Source: Vibrio cyclitrophicus
GTDB lineage: Bacteria > Pseudomonadota > Gammaproteobacteria > Enterobacterales > Vibrionaceae
Length of the DNA stretch: 64,000 nt
Assembly: GCA_023206055.1 (NCBI GenBank)
Contig: CP065367.1
Location: 124,001-188,000, forward strand
Reading direction: 5' to 3'
Below are positions 8,789 to 17,558 of the stretch, piece by piece. The position numbers and the translations under genes were made by a program. Under the pieces are notes generated by a model that ran no database searches, was not told where the DNA came from, and saw only the letters and a list, made by a program, of their open reading frames with translations. Every line of letters begins with the position of its first letter. Position 1 is the stretch's first letter.

Positions 8789-9865
8789 ATGAGCATGGAC
8801 TTGCGTCAACAATGTGATTTGTTGCTTTCTGGTCATCTAGAACCGACACCAGCACAAACATTCGCTCAGATGGCTGAATGGTGTGAAACACACAATGTGA
8901 GCCATGATAGCTACGGTGATGGCGAGTTTATCGAGAGCTTCGAAAACAAGGTCGCAGATCTGCTTGGTTATGAAGCCGCCGTGTTTGTTATCACTGGCAC
9001 CATGAATCAACCCACAGCATTAGAAATTGCCTGCCAAGAGAAAAGAAACCCACTAGTGGCGATGCACGAATCCAGTCATATTATGCGCCATGAACGCCAA
9101 GGGTATCAGCTCCAGAACCGTTTCAATGTACTTCCGGTTGGTAATGTATTTCGCACTTGGAATGTCGACGACTTAAAGACTTGGCCTGATGAGATTGCCG
9201 CGGCATTGTATGAACTACCGATGCGAGAGATTGGTGGTCAGTTGCCTGAGTGGGAAGAGCTTGAAGCTATAAAGCAGTACTGCAAAGAACAATCGATTCA
9301 CTTTCATATGGATGGTGCACGCTTGTGGGAATGTGGCGCCTATTACCAAAAGCCATACAGCGAAATTGCTAAGGGGTTCGATAGCGCCTATGTTTCTCTG
9401 TATAAAGGTCTCAATGGCCTTGGTGGTTCGTTATTGTTGGGCGATAAAGCTTTTGTAGCGAAAGCATCGGCCTGGATGAAACGTCAAGGTGGTAATGTTT
9501 ATCACAGAACGCCTTATGTGGTTTCAGCTGCGATGCAGTTTGATGAGCGATTAGAACTGATGCCTGCTTTATACGAACGCACCAAACAGGTTTATCAAAT
9601 CCTACAAGATTACCCTCAGTTTACGGTTAACCCACAGCAACCGCAGGTCAACATGCTTCACCTCTATTTACCTGTGAGTTACGAAGACGGCATTATCGTG
9701 AGAGATAACATAGCTAAGAAACACAAGGTTTGGATAGGAAACCCAGCGATCAGCGAATTGCCAAACCAATGTAAAATTGAATGGTATGTAGGGGATAACT
9801 TATTAAATCTGCCTGATCATGAGCTGATCGACATTCTTGATTTTATTAACGAAGAGCTGATTTGA
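8789..9865 (+). CDS. Threonine-aldolase-like PLP lyase (beta-eliminating lyase family)
   Basis: Fold-type I PLP enzyme of 358 residues. The cofactor lysine is K206 in SLYKGLNGLGG, and the ring-contacting aspartate is D175 in FHMDGARLWE. HESSHIMRHE matches the substrate-pocket histidine region of L-threonine aldolases, which split threonine or allo-threonine to glycine and acetaldehyde. It is not the close LtaE relative: the N-terminal 35 residues differ, so substrate preference (threonine, phenylserine or another beta-hydroxy amino acid) is open. The ATG follows a clear aaagga site. No operon partners are visible, although threonine catabolism genes kbl-tdh lie 6 kb away. Confidence 0.82.
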   Translation: MSMDLRQQCDLLLSGHLEPTPAQTFAQMAEWCETHNVSHDSYGDGEFIESFENKVADLLGYEAAVFVITGTMNQPTALEIACQEKRNPLVAMHESSHIMRHERQGYQLQNRFNVLPVGNVFRTWNVDDLKTWPDEIAAALYELPMREIGGQLPEWEELEAIKQYCKEQSIHFHMDGARLWECGAYYQKPYSEIAKGFDSAYVSLYKGLNGLGGSLLLGDKAFVAKASAWMKRQGGNVYHRTPYVVSAAMQFDERLELMPALYERTKQVYQILQDYPQFTVNPQQPQVNMLHLYLPVSYEDGIIVRDNIAKKHKVWIGNPAISELPNQCKIEWYVGDNLLNLPDHELIDILDFINEELI

Positions 9866-9923
9866 TTGCGGAAGAGTTGAGTTGATTACAATAGAACTGA
9901 CTGCAGAACAACGGATCTAATGG

Positions 9924-9957
9924 AAATGGATACAGGAAATTGGTCCGGTATCCATTT
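9924..9957. terminator. Possible hairpin terminator between convergent genes
   Basis: Perfect 10-bp inverted repeat aaatggatac / gtatccattt with a 14-base loop, located 58 bases after the aldolase-like stop and 24 bases past the stop of the small minus-strand gene. T-tracts are short on both sides, so termination strength is uncertain. Confidence 0.4.
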
Positions 9958-9981
9958 ATGCAGCTAGGACGGCAGGCTCTG

Positions 9982-10107
9982 TTACATATACTGGTTGATG
10001 TACACGTCGACTAAGAACATGAACACTGGAACCGTACTGAGAAGTCCGAAGAAGACGATTGGCACCCAGTTTTTGATTTTCTTTTTAGGTTGCTCAGTGT
10101 TATTCAT
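9982..10107 (-). CDS. Small single-pass membrane protein, 41 residues
   Basis: Short open frame with a lysine-rich cytosolic N-terminus (EQPKKKIKNW), then one hydrophobic helix of about 20 residues (VPIVFFGLLSTVPVFMFLVD), ending with Asn-Gln-Tyr-Met. Positive charges before the helix predict an N-in topology. An aagg purine site lies about 9 bases before the ATG at 10107. I do not recognise the family. Support is the ribosome binding site, the coherent membrane-peptide composition, and a hairpin at its 3' side. Confidence 0.6.
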   Translation of the reverse strand: MNNTEQPKKKIKNWVPIVFFGLLSTVPVFMFLVDVYINQYM

Positions 10108-10354
10108 AAATTCGGCCTTAAAGTAGTTGTCGTGTCTGTTTAGCTTTTTGGTACTAAAAATCTAAGTGCATGGTATCAAATAAATGGGTTTAGCCCTATG
10201 TAGATTTAGAGAACCGTGGAGTATATCAATCACATAAAATGTAAGTGATTCATAAATGGTTCATAAAGGTTCAACAATAATGAACCTATTAGAAAAAGTA
10301 TTGCCTCACTCGGCATATAAAATAAACAGCATTCAAAGATTTGGAGAATACAGA

Positions 10355-10789
10355 ATGAAAACAATAGGAAACATCATTTGGTTTCTGTTCGGTGGTGTAT
10401 TTATGGGGCTGGCGTGGTGGTTCTTCGGACTGCTCGCATTCCTAACCATCGTTGGTATTCCATGGGGTAGAGCGTGTTTTGTTATGGGTAACTTCTCATT
10501 CTTCCCATTTGGTCAGGAAGCGATTTCGCGTGATGAACTGACCAATGAAATGGACATTGGCACGAGTCCGCTAGGTGTGATTGGTAACGTTATTTGGTTC
10601 TTGTTTGCGGGAATCTGGCTTGCGATTGGTCACATCATGTCAGCAGTGGCGTGTTTCATTACCATCATCGGTATTCCGTTCGCGATTCAACACCTTAAGC
10701 TCGCGGTTATCTCGCTGGCGCCAATCGGTAAGACGGTTGTCGATAAACGTGAAGCCGAAGCAGCGCGAGTAAGAAATTACAAAGGTTAA
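10355..10789 (+). CDS. yccF: YccF-family inner membrane protein (DUF307)
   Basis: The 144-residue product has two copies of the YccF repeat. IGNIIWFLFGG followed by LTIVGIPWGRACFVMGNFSFFPFG forms the first half; IGNVIWFLFAG followed by ITIIGIPFAIQHLKLAVISLAPIG forms the second. Together they give four to six membrane segments. The function is unknown. The ATG at 10355 has a ttggagaa site immediately upstream and matches the family length. An earlier frame start at 10256 would add an unlikely 33-residue leader. A strong terminator follows. Confidence 0.9.
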   Translation: MKTIGNIIWFLFGGVFMGLAWWFFGLLAFLTIVGIPWGRACFVMGNFSFFPFGQEAISRDELTNEMDIGTSPLGVIGNVIWFLFAGIWLAIGHIMSAVACFITIIGIPFAIQHLKLAVISLAPIGKTVVDKREAEAARVRNYKG

Positions 10790-10823
10790 TTTTCTATCTG
10801 TATTACACAGGTCTGCAAATAAT

Positions 10824-10855
10824 AAAAGAGCATGCTACTGAGCATGCTCTTTTTC
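10824..10855 (+). terminator. Terminator after yccF
   Basis: Arms aagagcatgct and agcatgctctt with a four-base loop (actg), followed by a T-run. Confidence 0.88.
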
Positions 10856-11046
10856 TTGCCGCATTAGTATGTGCACTCCCACTCCACGGAAAGAGACACC
10901 CTCGCAATATAGTGAAACTCTCCAACCTAGTACCCTTATGCGCAGTTGTTAAGTGCATGCGGTTGTTTAGTTACCTTTCATCTATTTTGCTAGCCTTAGT
11001 GGTGCAGCATCCTTGAAACTCGATAAATTAAAAATCGGAGGGTGTT

Positions 11047-11707
11047 ATGTCTACAAAATCGAACGTACTCATGCTGTTATTGTGCAGTACGTCGGTTGGC
11101 TGTAGCAATGGTTTCTCTTCTGCAACAAAACCCCATAAAGAGGGTTTTATGGTACAAAATCAGAAGATTACTTATGGCGTCCCGCTTATTCAAACCATTG
11201 AAGCAAGTACCGTTAGACTAGATGAAGATTGGGTGTTAACGGCAAAACATAATAAGCATTTGCTCGAAAGTTTAGATCTGGAGGTGATTTATCATCCTGA
11301 ATGCGATGTGGCATTAATCAAACGTCCCAGGCAAACAGTCATCCAAACTGGGGGTAGTATTTCGTGGCGAGTTTGTCGCTCATGTTGGCTATCCAATGAC
11401 GCGTGAGCCAACGGTTAACGGTGGTTATTACATTGGTGAAATTAATGTCGCAACTTGGCAAGGGTGCACAATGTCTGCATCTACTGGTTTAGTTCGTATC
11501 GGCATGTCGGGAGGCGGCGTGTATAACCAACATGGGGAGTTGGTGGGTATTAATCATGGTTACATTCCAGAGACCGTTAAATGGGATAATTATGAACACC
11601 ACCAACCTGCCGTGTTTGTTTCTTTGCTGTCGGTGAATGATTGGTTGACTGAAGTAACAGGTAATTCGTATTTTGGTGAAGAGTTGTTGTCCAAATTGAG
11701 TAAATAG
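11047..11707 (+). pseudogene. Trypsin-like serine protease interrupted by a +1 frameshift
   Basis: Two overlapping frames together encode one S1-type protease. The first frame has a signal sequence, possibly a lipoprotein signal ending at SVGC, then the catalytic histidine in VLTAKHN and the catalytic aspartate in ECDVALIK. It leaves frame after codon 101. The second frame continues with FVAHVGYPMTREP and the catalytic serine in GMSGGGVYN. The switch maps to a run of five G at 11350-11354: deleting one G joins the frames as TGVVFRGEFVAHVGYP. A ggaggg ribosome site precedes the ATG. All three triad residues survive, so the break is recent, a sequencing error, or a slippage site. As written, the product lacks the serine and would be inactive. 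Confidence 0.78.
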
Positions 11708-11712
11708 AACAG

Positions 11713-11746
11713 TTAAGCCGGGAAGAACGTTGCTTTCCCGGCTTAA
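11713..11746. terminator. Hairpin between the protease and the convergent beta-rich gene
   Basis: Perfect 12-bp stem ttaagccgggaa / ttcccggcttaa with a 10-base loop. T-tracts are short, but its position between convergent stop codons supports a bidirectional terminator. Confidence 0.6.
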
Positions 11747-11779
11747 TATAGAGAATATCGTTTACGCCTTTAGCGTTAA

Positions 11780-13012
11780 TTAATCTGGAATTACCTCCAT
11801 ATATTGGCCGTCTACTAATGCTGAGTAGTTATCTTTGATTAATGAGCCATTAAAAGTACCGCCATCCTCTTCATCGACCCCGTATTGCCCGTGGCAACCA
11901 CGCTGTAGGCTCAAGCCACTGGTATTGGAGTCATCCCATTCAAAGGTGTCGGTCACGGTTAGATTACCGAGAATCTGGAACATCGAGTTGGATTCACATT
12001 CGAAAACGCCACTTGAAACATCACCATCTGACACAAAAGAGCTAGCTTGAGAGATGTAAGTGTCGTTTGTGATGGTGGCATCGCCCCAAACCGAGATTCG
12101 CGAGTTACCCCACGCCTCCAATTCATTACTCACGGTGAGTTCATCAGCTTCTAACGTCGAGCCAGACTCAACAACGACATTCTCTGCGACGAGGTTCGAA
12201 ACGTAAACAAACGAACTACCGATAGCCTCTAGGTTGGTGAAGGAGACGTCACCGCTGTCGACAACAAGGCTAGAGTTTGCATCGGCGATAGCTTGAGGAG
12301 CACTACCGGTAATACTGCTGCGAATATCGACACTGGCGTTGCGATTAAGGTGCAGCGCAAGATTGTTGACTGAACCAGAATTGACTCGTAGATAAGCGGT
12401 TCGAATTGTTACGTTGGTTTGATATGCGTCGCCATCTTCTACCGCAGTAGGTAGGGTAACGTTGTCAAAGCGCACAGATGAACTGTTTCTGGCGAAAAGC
12501 ATGCCGCCAAGGGTGATATCTTGAAGCCTCACACTGGATTGACCATCAATGAAAACGGCTTCGGGTTCGTCTTGACTGGCACCTGCAAGGATACTGGCAC
12601 TGTCTACGCCAACAATTTTTACGTCATTGCGAACAATAAATACCGAATTGCACGCACCTGTAACGTTATAAGTCGTTCTGGTGGTGGTATTACGAGAGTC
12701 TTCAAGTGCATCCTTCAGAGAATCAGCGTCGTCATTACAGTTAAGATCGACGGTCGAATAGGCATCTGTCGAAACGCCAGAGTCTTCCAAGCTGCTCACT
12801 CTCGCCTCGATAGAGTCAACCTCATCCGTCAAATCATCAACCTCAGTGCCTAAGGATGAAATATCTTGGTCAAGTGCTGTGAAATTTGCATTTACTTCGC
12901 TCGCTTTAGCCGGAGTATTGGCGGTAAAGGTATTTGGCACCTCAGCGAGTGCACTCGACGTAAACGCGCTGCTTACTGCTGTTGCCAACACAAGTTTCAT
13001 GGTGGTGTTCAT
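11780..13012 (-). CDS. Secreted protein with short coiled coil and beta-rich (helix-like) body
   Basis: The 410-residue product starts with a signal peptide cleaved near SSALA. A segment FTANTPAKASEVNANFTALDQDI follows, then a heptad-rich stretch to about residue 75 (LTDEVDSIEARVSSLE), a likely trimeric coiled coil. EVNANF-plus-coil modules precede many fibre or tail-like surface proteins. From about residue 100 onward, short repeating strands with Asn, Ser and Val (for example SSVRLQDITLGGMLFARNSS) look like a right-handed beta-helix. The ATG follows an aaggaa site. The gene lies 39 bases after a TSP3-repeat lipoprotein gene, so the two are probably co-transcribed. Function is unknown; a surface or matrix role is inferred. 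Confidence 0.7.
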   Translation of the reverse strand: MNTTMKLVLATAVSSAFTSSALAEVPNTFTANTPAKASEVNANFTALDQDISSLGTEVDDLTDEVDSIEARVSSLEDSGVSTDAYSTVDLNCNDDADSLKDALEDSRNTTTRTTYNVTGACNSVFIVRNDVKIVGVDSASILAGASQDEPEAVFIDGQSSVRLQDITLGGMLFARNSSSVRFDNVTLPTAVEDGDAYQTNVTIRTAYLRVNSGSVNNLALHLNRNASVDIRSSITGSAPQAIADANSSLVVDSGDVSFTNLEAIGSSFVYVSNLVAENVVVESGSTLEADELTVSNELEAWGNSRISVWGDATITNDTYISQASSFVSDGDVSSGVFECESNSMFQILGNLTVTDTFEWDDSNTSGLSLQRGCHGQYGVDEEDGGTFNGSLIKDNYSALVDGQYMEVIPD

Positions 13013-13051
13013 GTTAAATTCCTTATATATCCGTATTCTGTGAACAGGCGC

Positions 13052-14494
13052 TTACTGCCAGTTGCTATCATCCCAATTGGTGCTATCCCAAGTTAACGCA
13101 GTGCTGGTTGCACACGTGTCGCCAATGCCATCGTTGTCCGAGTCGGCTTGGTCAGCATTCGCTGTGTTTATGCAGTTATCATTAAGGTTGTCGATGCCAT
13201 CGTTATCTAAGTCACCTGAGCGTGTATCATCGTTTGGATAGTCATCATCTAAGTTGTCGTAACCATCGTCGTCGTCATCACCAGCGCGGGTGTTGTCACC
13301 TGGATACATGTCGACGTCATTGTCGTAGCCGTCGTTGTCGGTGTCATTAGGGTACTGATCATCTATGTTGTCGATGTCGTCTCCGTCAGAATCTCCAGCT
13401 CGTGTTGGATCTGTTGGGTATTCATCATCGAGGTTGTCATAGCTATCGTTGTCGTCATCGCCAGAACGTGTGTCATCATCCGGGAATTCATCGACGTTGT
13501 TGCTATAACCATCGTTGTCAGTATCGTTGGGGTACGGATCGTCGATTTCATCGGTGCCATCAGAGTCTAGATCCCCAGCTTTGGTAGCGTCGTTAGGAAA
13601 TAGGTCGACATCATTGTTGTAACTGTCGTTATCGCTGTCATTAGGGTAGGGGTCAGCTAAGTTGTCACCTAGATCGTCTTCGTCGGCGTCAATCCATTCA
13701 TTAGGGTTACCCAAGAACTCATCGACGCTATCTTTTACGCCGTCTCCATCTTCATCGGCAATGACGATCTCTGCGGCTTGGTCCAAGTCATTCTTGATTT
13801 GCTCTGGGGTTTGCTCGTCATCGATGGTATCGAGAATGGCTTTAATTTCTTCGTTTACACCAGCCACAATAATGGTGAACTTGCCCGCTTCAGAGGAGCC
13901 TTCTTCTGTCGCTTTTTGCAGATCTTCGGGATCTTCTGGCAGCGCCCCTAACTCAACGATTTTTTCGGCTGCATACGCGGCTTTAGGTGCACCATTACCT
14001 TCTAAAAAGTCACCAAGAACATCATCGACGTCGATAGCCAATTGAGTGGCGACTTGTTGGGTTGCATCTTCCTTGGATAGGTTTGGGTTTTGCTCTAGGG
14101 TGTTATGTACAAGAGTTGACAGTGGTGTGACGGCTGTTTCTCCTGCAGGCGCGGACATCACGTAGCTCTTTGTGACTTGGCCTTGGTCTTCATCAATGGT
14201 TTGTCCTGCGATAGCTTGAACTACAACAGGGTATTGGGAAGGGTTATCGATTCCGCTGACATTTAATTCAGCGACACCACCTTCTCCCGATGTTGCGGTA
14301 GGCTCTCCGTTATCTAAAACGTAGTTACTATTTAGATCAAGCCACACGCTGGCGTCACGCAAATAACCGTCAATGGCTGTCACACTATAAGAACTGGTAT
14401 TACTAGATGAGTCTGAATCGGGGTCGTCAAAACACCCGACCAGACTCACACTAGCGCTTAGCCCTAGCACAATAGTGAGTGGGTTCTTTTTCAT
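13052..14494 (-). CDS. TSP3-repeat (calcium-binding type) surface lipoprotein
   Basis: The 480-residue product has a lipoprotein signal with lipobox LVGC (C21). Residues about 35-240 form a globular part beginning TAIDGYLRDASVWLDLNSN, a carboxypeptidase-regulatory-like or Ig-like opening seen in many Vibrio and Shewanella lipoproteins. Residues about 247-455 are acidic repeats of the D-x-D-x-D-G type (DADEDDLGD, DTDNDGYSNNVDEFP, DLDNDGIDNLNDNC), as in thrombospondin type 3 repeats, which bind Ca2+. The short tail reads LTWDSTNWDDSNW. It is the first gene of a two-gene unit with the beta-rich protein downstream. Specific function is not known. Confidence 0.82.
   Translation of the reverse strand: MKKNPLTIVLGLSASVSLVGCFDDPDSDSSSNTSSYSVTAIDGYLRDASVWLDLNSNYVLDNGEPTATSGEGGVAELNVSGIDNPSQYPVVVQAIAGQTIDEDQGQVTKSYVMSAPAGETAVTPLSTLVHNTLEQNPNLSKEDATQQVATQLAIDVDDVLGDFLEGNGAPKAAYAAEKIVELGALPEDPEDLQKATEEGSSEAGKFTIIVAGVNEEIKAILDTIDDEQTPEQIKNDLDQAAEIVIADEDGDGVKDSVDEFLGNPNEWIDADEDDLGDNLADPYPNDSDNDSYNNDVDLFPNDATKAGDLDSDGTDEIDDPYPNDTDNDGYSNNVDEFPDDDTRSGDDDNDSYDNLDDEYPTDPTRAGDSDGDDIDNIDDQYPNDTDNDGYDNDVDMYPGDNTRAGDDDDDGYDNLDDDYPNDDTRSGDLDNDGIDNLNDNCINTANADQADSDNDGIGDTCATSTALTWDSTNWDDSNWQ
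13108..13760 (-). repeat. Degenerate TSP3-type coding repeats
   Basis: Within the lipoprotein gene, the DNA repeats blocks rich in gtcgttgtc and tcatc-like words. These encode alternating Asp-rich loops and F/Y-P-N-D spacers about 13-22 residues long. Copies differ at many bases, so this is an old protein repeat rather than a fresh tandem duplication. Confidence 0.65.
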
Positions 14495-14909
14495 TAGTTC
14501 ATCCTAAACTGACGTTGTTTGGAGTTTGTTGCATAAGAAAGCTAGGAAACGAATTTCAGTTGTGCAAGGTGCGCAAAGTGGCCATTTTTTTTAGAAGAAT
14601 ATTAACGCTTGGTATGTATTTGTCTGGGTGATGCTTTGTTGGTTATATAACACCAAGATAAATAAGATCAATTGATCAGCGTGTTTTTAGCAACAAGAAA
14701 GATGTTGATTGTGCGGGGACTAGTAGGGTCTTCTAAAATAACGAGTACTATTGTTTGGATATGTGATCTGTTTCACTCTTTAAGTATGATGTCACTCGAT
14801 AAAAAAGCGGGCTCACCAATGGTAAGCCCGCCCTAAAACTAGAATATAAAGTTGCTCTCTTATAACGCTTCTATACAGAAGCTCCTCAAGAGGATGTCAC
14901 GACTGAGAG
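14495..14909. other. Intergenic region upstream of the TSP3 lipoprotein gene
   Basis: This 415-base AT-rich stretch contains the promoter region of the TSP3 lipoprotein operon and, at its right end, the terminator of the iron alcohol dehydrogenase gene. I find no credible small ORF or RNA gene. Confidence 0.5.
14801..14831 (-). terminator. Terminator of the iron alcohol dehydrogenase gene
   Basis: Eleven-pair stem with one mismatch (gcgggctcacc / ggtaagcccgc). It is followed on the minus strand by six T residues. Confidence 0.85.
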
Positions 14910-16058
14910 TTACATTGCCGCTTCAAAGATTGCCGAGATCTCTTCATGAGTTGCTTGTTTAGGGTTAGTGAAACCACAAGCATCTTTCAGCGCGTTGTCA
15001 GACAAGGTTGGGATGTCCTCTAGTTTAGCACCAAGTTGAGCGATACCTGTTGGGATGTTCACGTCGTTTGCAAGTTGGACAATCGCGTTGATCGCCGCTT
15101 CTGCGCCTTGTTCTGCTGTCATGCCTCCAATATTCACACCCATTGCTTTTGCTACATCACGTAGGCGTTCTGGGCAAACTTGCGCGTTGTAGCGTTGAAC
15201 GTGCGGAAGCAAGATAGCGTTACATACGCCGTGTGGAAGGTCGTAGAAACCACCCAGTTGATGCGCCATTGCGTGAACATAGCCAAGAGAAGCGTTGTTG
15301 AAAGCCATACCCGCCATGAACTGCGCGTAAGCCATTTGCTCACGCGCTTCAATGTCTTCGCCGTGCGCTACCGCTGTTCTTAGGTGTGCTTGCACAAGCT
15401 CGATTGCTTTAATTGCTACAGCGTCTGTAATTGGCGTTGCTGCGATAGAAACGTAAGCTTCGATTGCGTGCGTTAACGCGTCCATGCCTGTTGCAGCAGT
15501 TAATGATGCCGGTTTAGCAAGCATTAACTCAGGATCGTTTACTGAAATAAGTGGTGTTGTGTGTTTATCAACGATAGCCATCTTAATGTGACGAGCTTCG
15601 TCAGTAATGATGCAGAAACGGGTGATTTCAGATGCCGTGCCGGCCGTGGTATTAATAGCAATAAGAGGCATCATTGGCTTCTCAGACTGATCGACGCCTT
15701 CGTAATCTGCAATCTTGCCGCCGTTAGAAGCAACCAGAGCAATACCTTTTGCACAATCGTGCGGAGAACCACCACCAAGAGAGATAACAAAGTCACAGTC
15801 GTTGTCAGTCAGAAGCTCAAGGCCGTCGTTCACGTTGGTGATGGTTGGGTTTGGTTGAGTACCATCGAATACAACAGCATCAACATCACGTTGATTTAGA
15901 AGGTCTTGAACCTGCTTAACCATACCTATTTGGTTTAGGATTTTGTCGGTAACGATAAGACCTTTTTTAAAGCCTTGAGACTGAATGCTATCAACAGCAT
16001 CCTTTAAGCAGCCTGTTCCCATGAAGTTGATTGTAGGGATGTAAAAAGCACTAGACAT
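14910..16058 (-). CDS. Iron-containing alcohol dehydrogenase (YiaY/AdhB-like)
   Basis: Group III NAD-dependent alcohol dehydrogenase of 382 residues. The nucleotide-binding motif SLGGGSPHDCAK lies near residue 95. The metal-ligand histidines are in DALTHAIEAY, GYVHAMAHQLGG and DLPHGVCNA. These enzymes interconvert primary alcohols and aldehydes, usually with Fe2+. The sequence resembles YiaY and Zymomonas ADH2 rather than lactaldehyde reductase, but the exact substrate cannot be read. The ATG follows a tggag site. It is a single gene with its own terminator. A perfect 10-bp palindrome tggtcgacca at 16114-16123, 56 bases upstream of the start, may be part of its control region. Confidence 0.92.
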   Translation of the reverse strand: MSSAFYIPTINFMGTGCLKDAVDSIQSQGFKKGLIVTDKILNQIGMVKQVQDLLNQRDVDAVVFDGTQPNPTITNVNDGLELLTDNDCDFVISLGGGSPHDCAKGIALVASNGGKIADYEGVDQSEKPMMPLIAINTTAGTASEITRFCIITDEARHIKMAIVDKHTTPLISVNDPELMLAKPASLTAATGMDALTHAIEAYVSIAATPITDAVAIKAIELVQAHLRTAVAHGEDIEAREQMAYAQFMAGMAFNNASLGYVHAMAHQLGGFYDLPHGVCNAILLPHVQRYNAQVCPERLRDVAKAMGVNIGGMTAEQGAEAAINAIVQLANDVNIPTGIAQLGAKLEDIPTLSDNALKDACGFTNPKQATHEEISAIFEAAM

Positions 16059-16296
16059 TGGAAAACTCCATTAATTATGATTTTTAATTTCCTATATGGT
16101 GTCGGCAAACAACTGGTCGACCATTGATCTGAGTCAACGTTGGCTCCAAGGTACCACTTTGTGGTTATGGGGTGTGACAGGGCGCAGATAGCAATCGTTT
16201 TTATAGTTTTTTGATGTGATCGTTGTCATTTATAGATCTTAAGGGACTGATTAATTATAAACCTGTATGCCACTCCATCATGATGATTTAATGGGG

Positions 16297-16464
16297 CTAC
16301 TCACTGATTGTTGGTTCATTTGTTAGTTCTTTCGACTTGCTTTCTGGGTTGTCCGTAGATAATTCCTCCATTTCGCATTCGTCAGAAGAAGCTTGTGGCT
16401 CTTCATCATAATATTTGACAAGAAACGGAGTAAGCATGACGGATGAGGGTAAGAAGTGCTTCAT
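16297..16464 (-). CDS. Small acidic protein, 55 residues
   Basis: The ATG at 16464 is preceded five bases upstream by gggagg, one of the best ribosome binding sites in the window. The product starts with a short hydrophobic run (FLPSSVMLTPFLVKYY), then becomes strongly acidic and Ser/Glu-rich (DECEMEELSTDNPESKSK). The composition suggests a small exported, membrane-associated or disordered protein. The open frame extends upstream to 16539, but that extension lacks a leader. I do not recognise the family. Confidence 0.6.
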   Translation of the reverse strand: MKHFLPSSVMLTPFLVKYYDEEPQASSDECEMEELSTDNPESKSKELTNEPTISE

Positions 16465-16677
16465 AGTACCTCCCGGTACAGTACGTGTGTTTCTTGTATG
16501 GTATTGGTTTAATATGTGGCAAAATTTGCGATACATCATGACTTGTTGCTTGTTTTCTATAAATTATTAGAACTATATTCAGGCTCACAAAAATGGTAGT
16601 AGAATGCACACTTAGCTTTTGAGGTTAAGAAAAAACAAAAATAACACGGCTAGATAGCGTGAATAATAGGACAGATA

Positions 16678-17352
16678 ATGAAGTACGATTGGATATTCTT
16701 TGATGCAGACGAAACCTTATTCCATTTTGATGCTTACCAAGGAATGAAGCTGATGTTTTCCCGTTTTGGGGTAGATTTCAGCGAGCAAGATTATTCGGCT
16801 TACCAAAAGGTTAATTTGCCACTTTGGGTCGATTACCAAGATGGTCGTATTACCGCAGACCAACTGAAACACACGCGCTTCGAAAGTTGGGCTGAGAAAC
16901 TAGAGACAACAACGGCTGCTTTAAACAGTGCATTTTTAACGGCGATGGCGGATATCTGTTCTTTATTACCGGGCGCACAAGAGTTGGTGAAGTCTTTAAA
17001 AGGCAAAGTGAACATGGGCATCATCACGAATGGTTTTACAGAGCTGCAGTCTATCCGTTTAGAGCGCACAGGAATGACGGATTACTTTGATCACGTCATT
17101 ATTTCTGAAGAGGTTGGGGTAGCTAAACCGGATGCCCAGATTTTTGAATATGCACATAAGTTGGTTGGATTCCCATCGAAGCAAAGAGTATTGATGGTTG
17201 GCGATAACCCACATTCCGATATTTTAGGCGGACTCGATTTTGGTATCGAAACTTGTTGGTTAAACAGTCAAGAAAAAGCAACGCCAGCGGGTATCAACCC
17301 TCATTATCAAGTTAAGTCACTGGCTGATTTGCAAGCGCTTCTACTGGCTTAG
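16678..17352 (+). CDS. yjjG: Pyrimidine 5'-nucleotidase, HAD family
   Basis: HAD-like hydrolase of 224 residues, the YjjG length. Motif I is FFDADETLF with nucleophile D9 and acid/base D11, motif II is ITNGF, motif III is the lysine in VAKPDAQIF, and motif IV is VGDNPHSDI. YjjG dephosphorylates UMP, dUMP and dTMP and non-canonical pyrimidine nucleotides, acting in house-cleaning. The ATG at 16678 is the only start consistent with motif I position. A terminator-like hairpin lies 120 bases downstream. Confidence 0.92.
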   Translation: MKYDWIFFDADETLFHFDAYQGMKLMFSRFGVDFSEQDYSAYQKVNLPLWVDYQDGRITADQLKHTRFESWAEKLETTTAALNSAFLTAMADICSLLPGAQELVKSLKGKVNMGIITNGFTELQSIRLERTGMTDYFDHVIISEEVGVAKPDAQIFEYAHKLVGFPSKQRVLMVGDNPHSDILGGLDFGIETCWLNSQEKATPAGINPHYQVKSLADLQALLLA

Positions 17353-17473
17353 GCAATAACGACTGCCACTAGCGAATACGCAATCACAATCGGTTGATTT
17401 CGTTAATTGACCAGTTCTTTGCAAATTGATTTATGATTCGTAAATCGATTGATACTGGTAAATCAAATACTTA

Positions 17474-17507
17474 TGGCGAGTACAAAAATGTACTCGCCAA
17501 TTATTTT
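17474..17507 (+). terminator. Terminator-like hairpin after yjjG
   Basis: Perfect 11-bp stem tggcgagtaca / tgtactcgcca with an AAAA loop, followed by an AT-rich tract containing four T residues. Confidence 0.65.
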
Positions 17508-17558
17508 GAACTTGGTTTAACCATAGGGTGACCATCAAAAACAGATAAAGGAAGAGGC

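Noticed and set aside
13402..13587. Frames opposite the TSP3 array rich in Cys, His and Arg
   Set aside because: They arise from the repetitive Asp codons on the other strand. The minus-strand lipoprotein explains the region fully.
13108..13760. The TSP3 coding repeats as a CRISPR-like array or satellite
   Set aside because: Repeat copies vary in length and sequence, stay in frame, and lack conserved direct repeats with unique spacers. They encode protein repeats.
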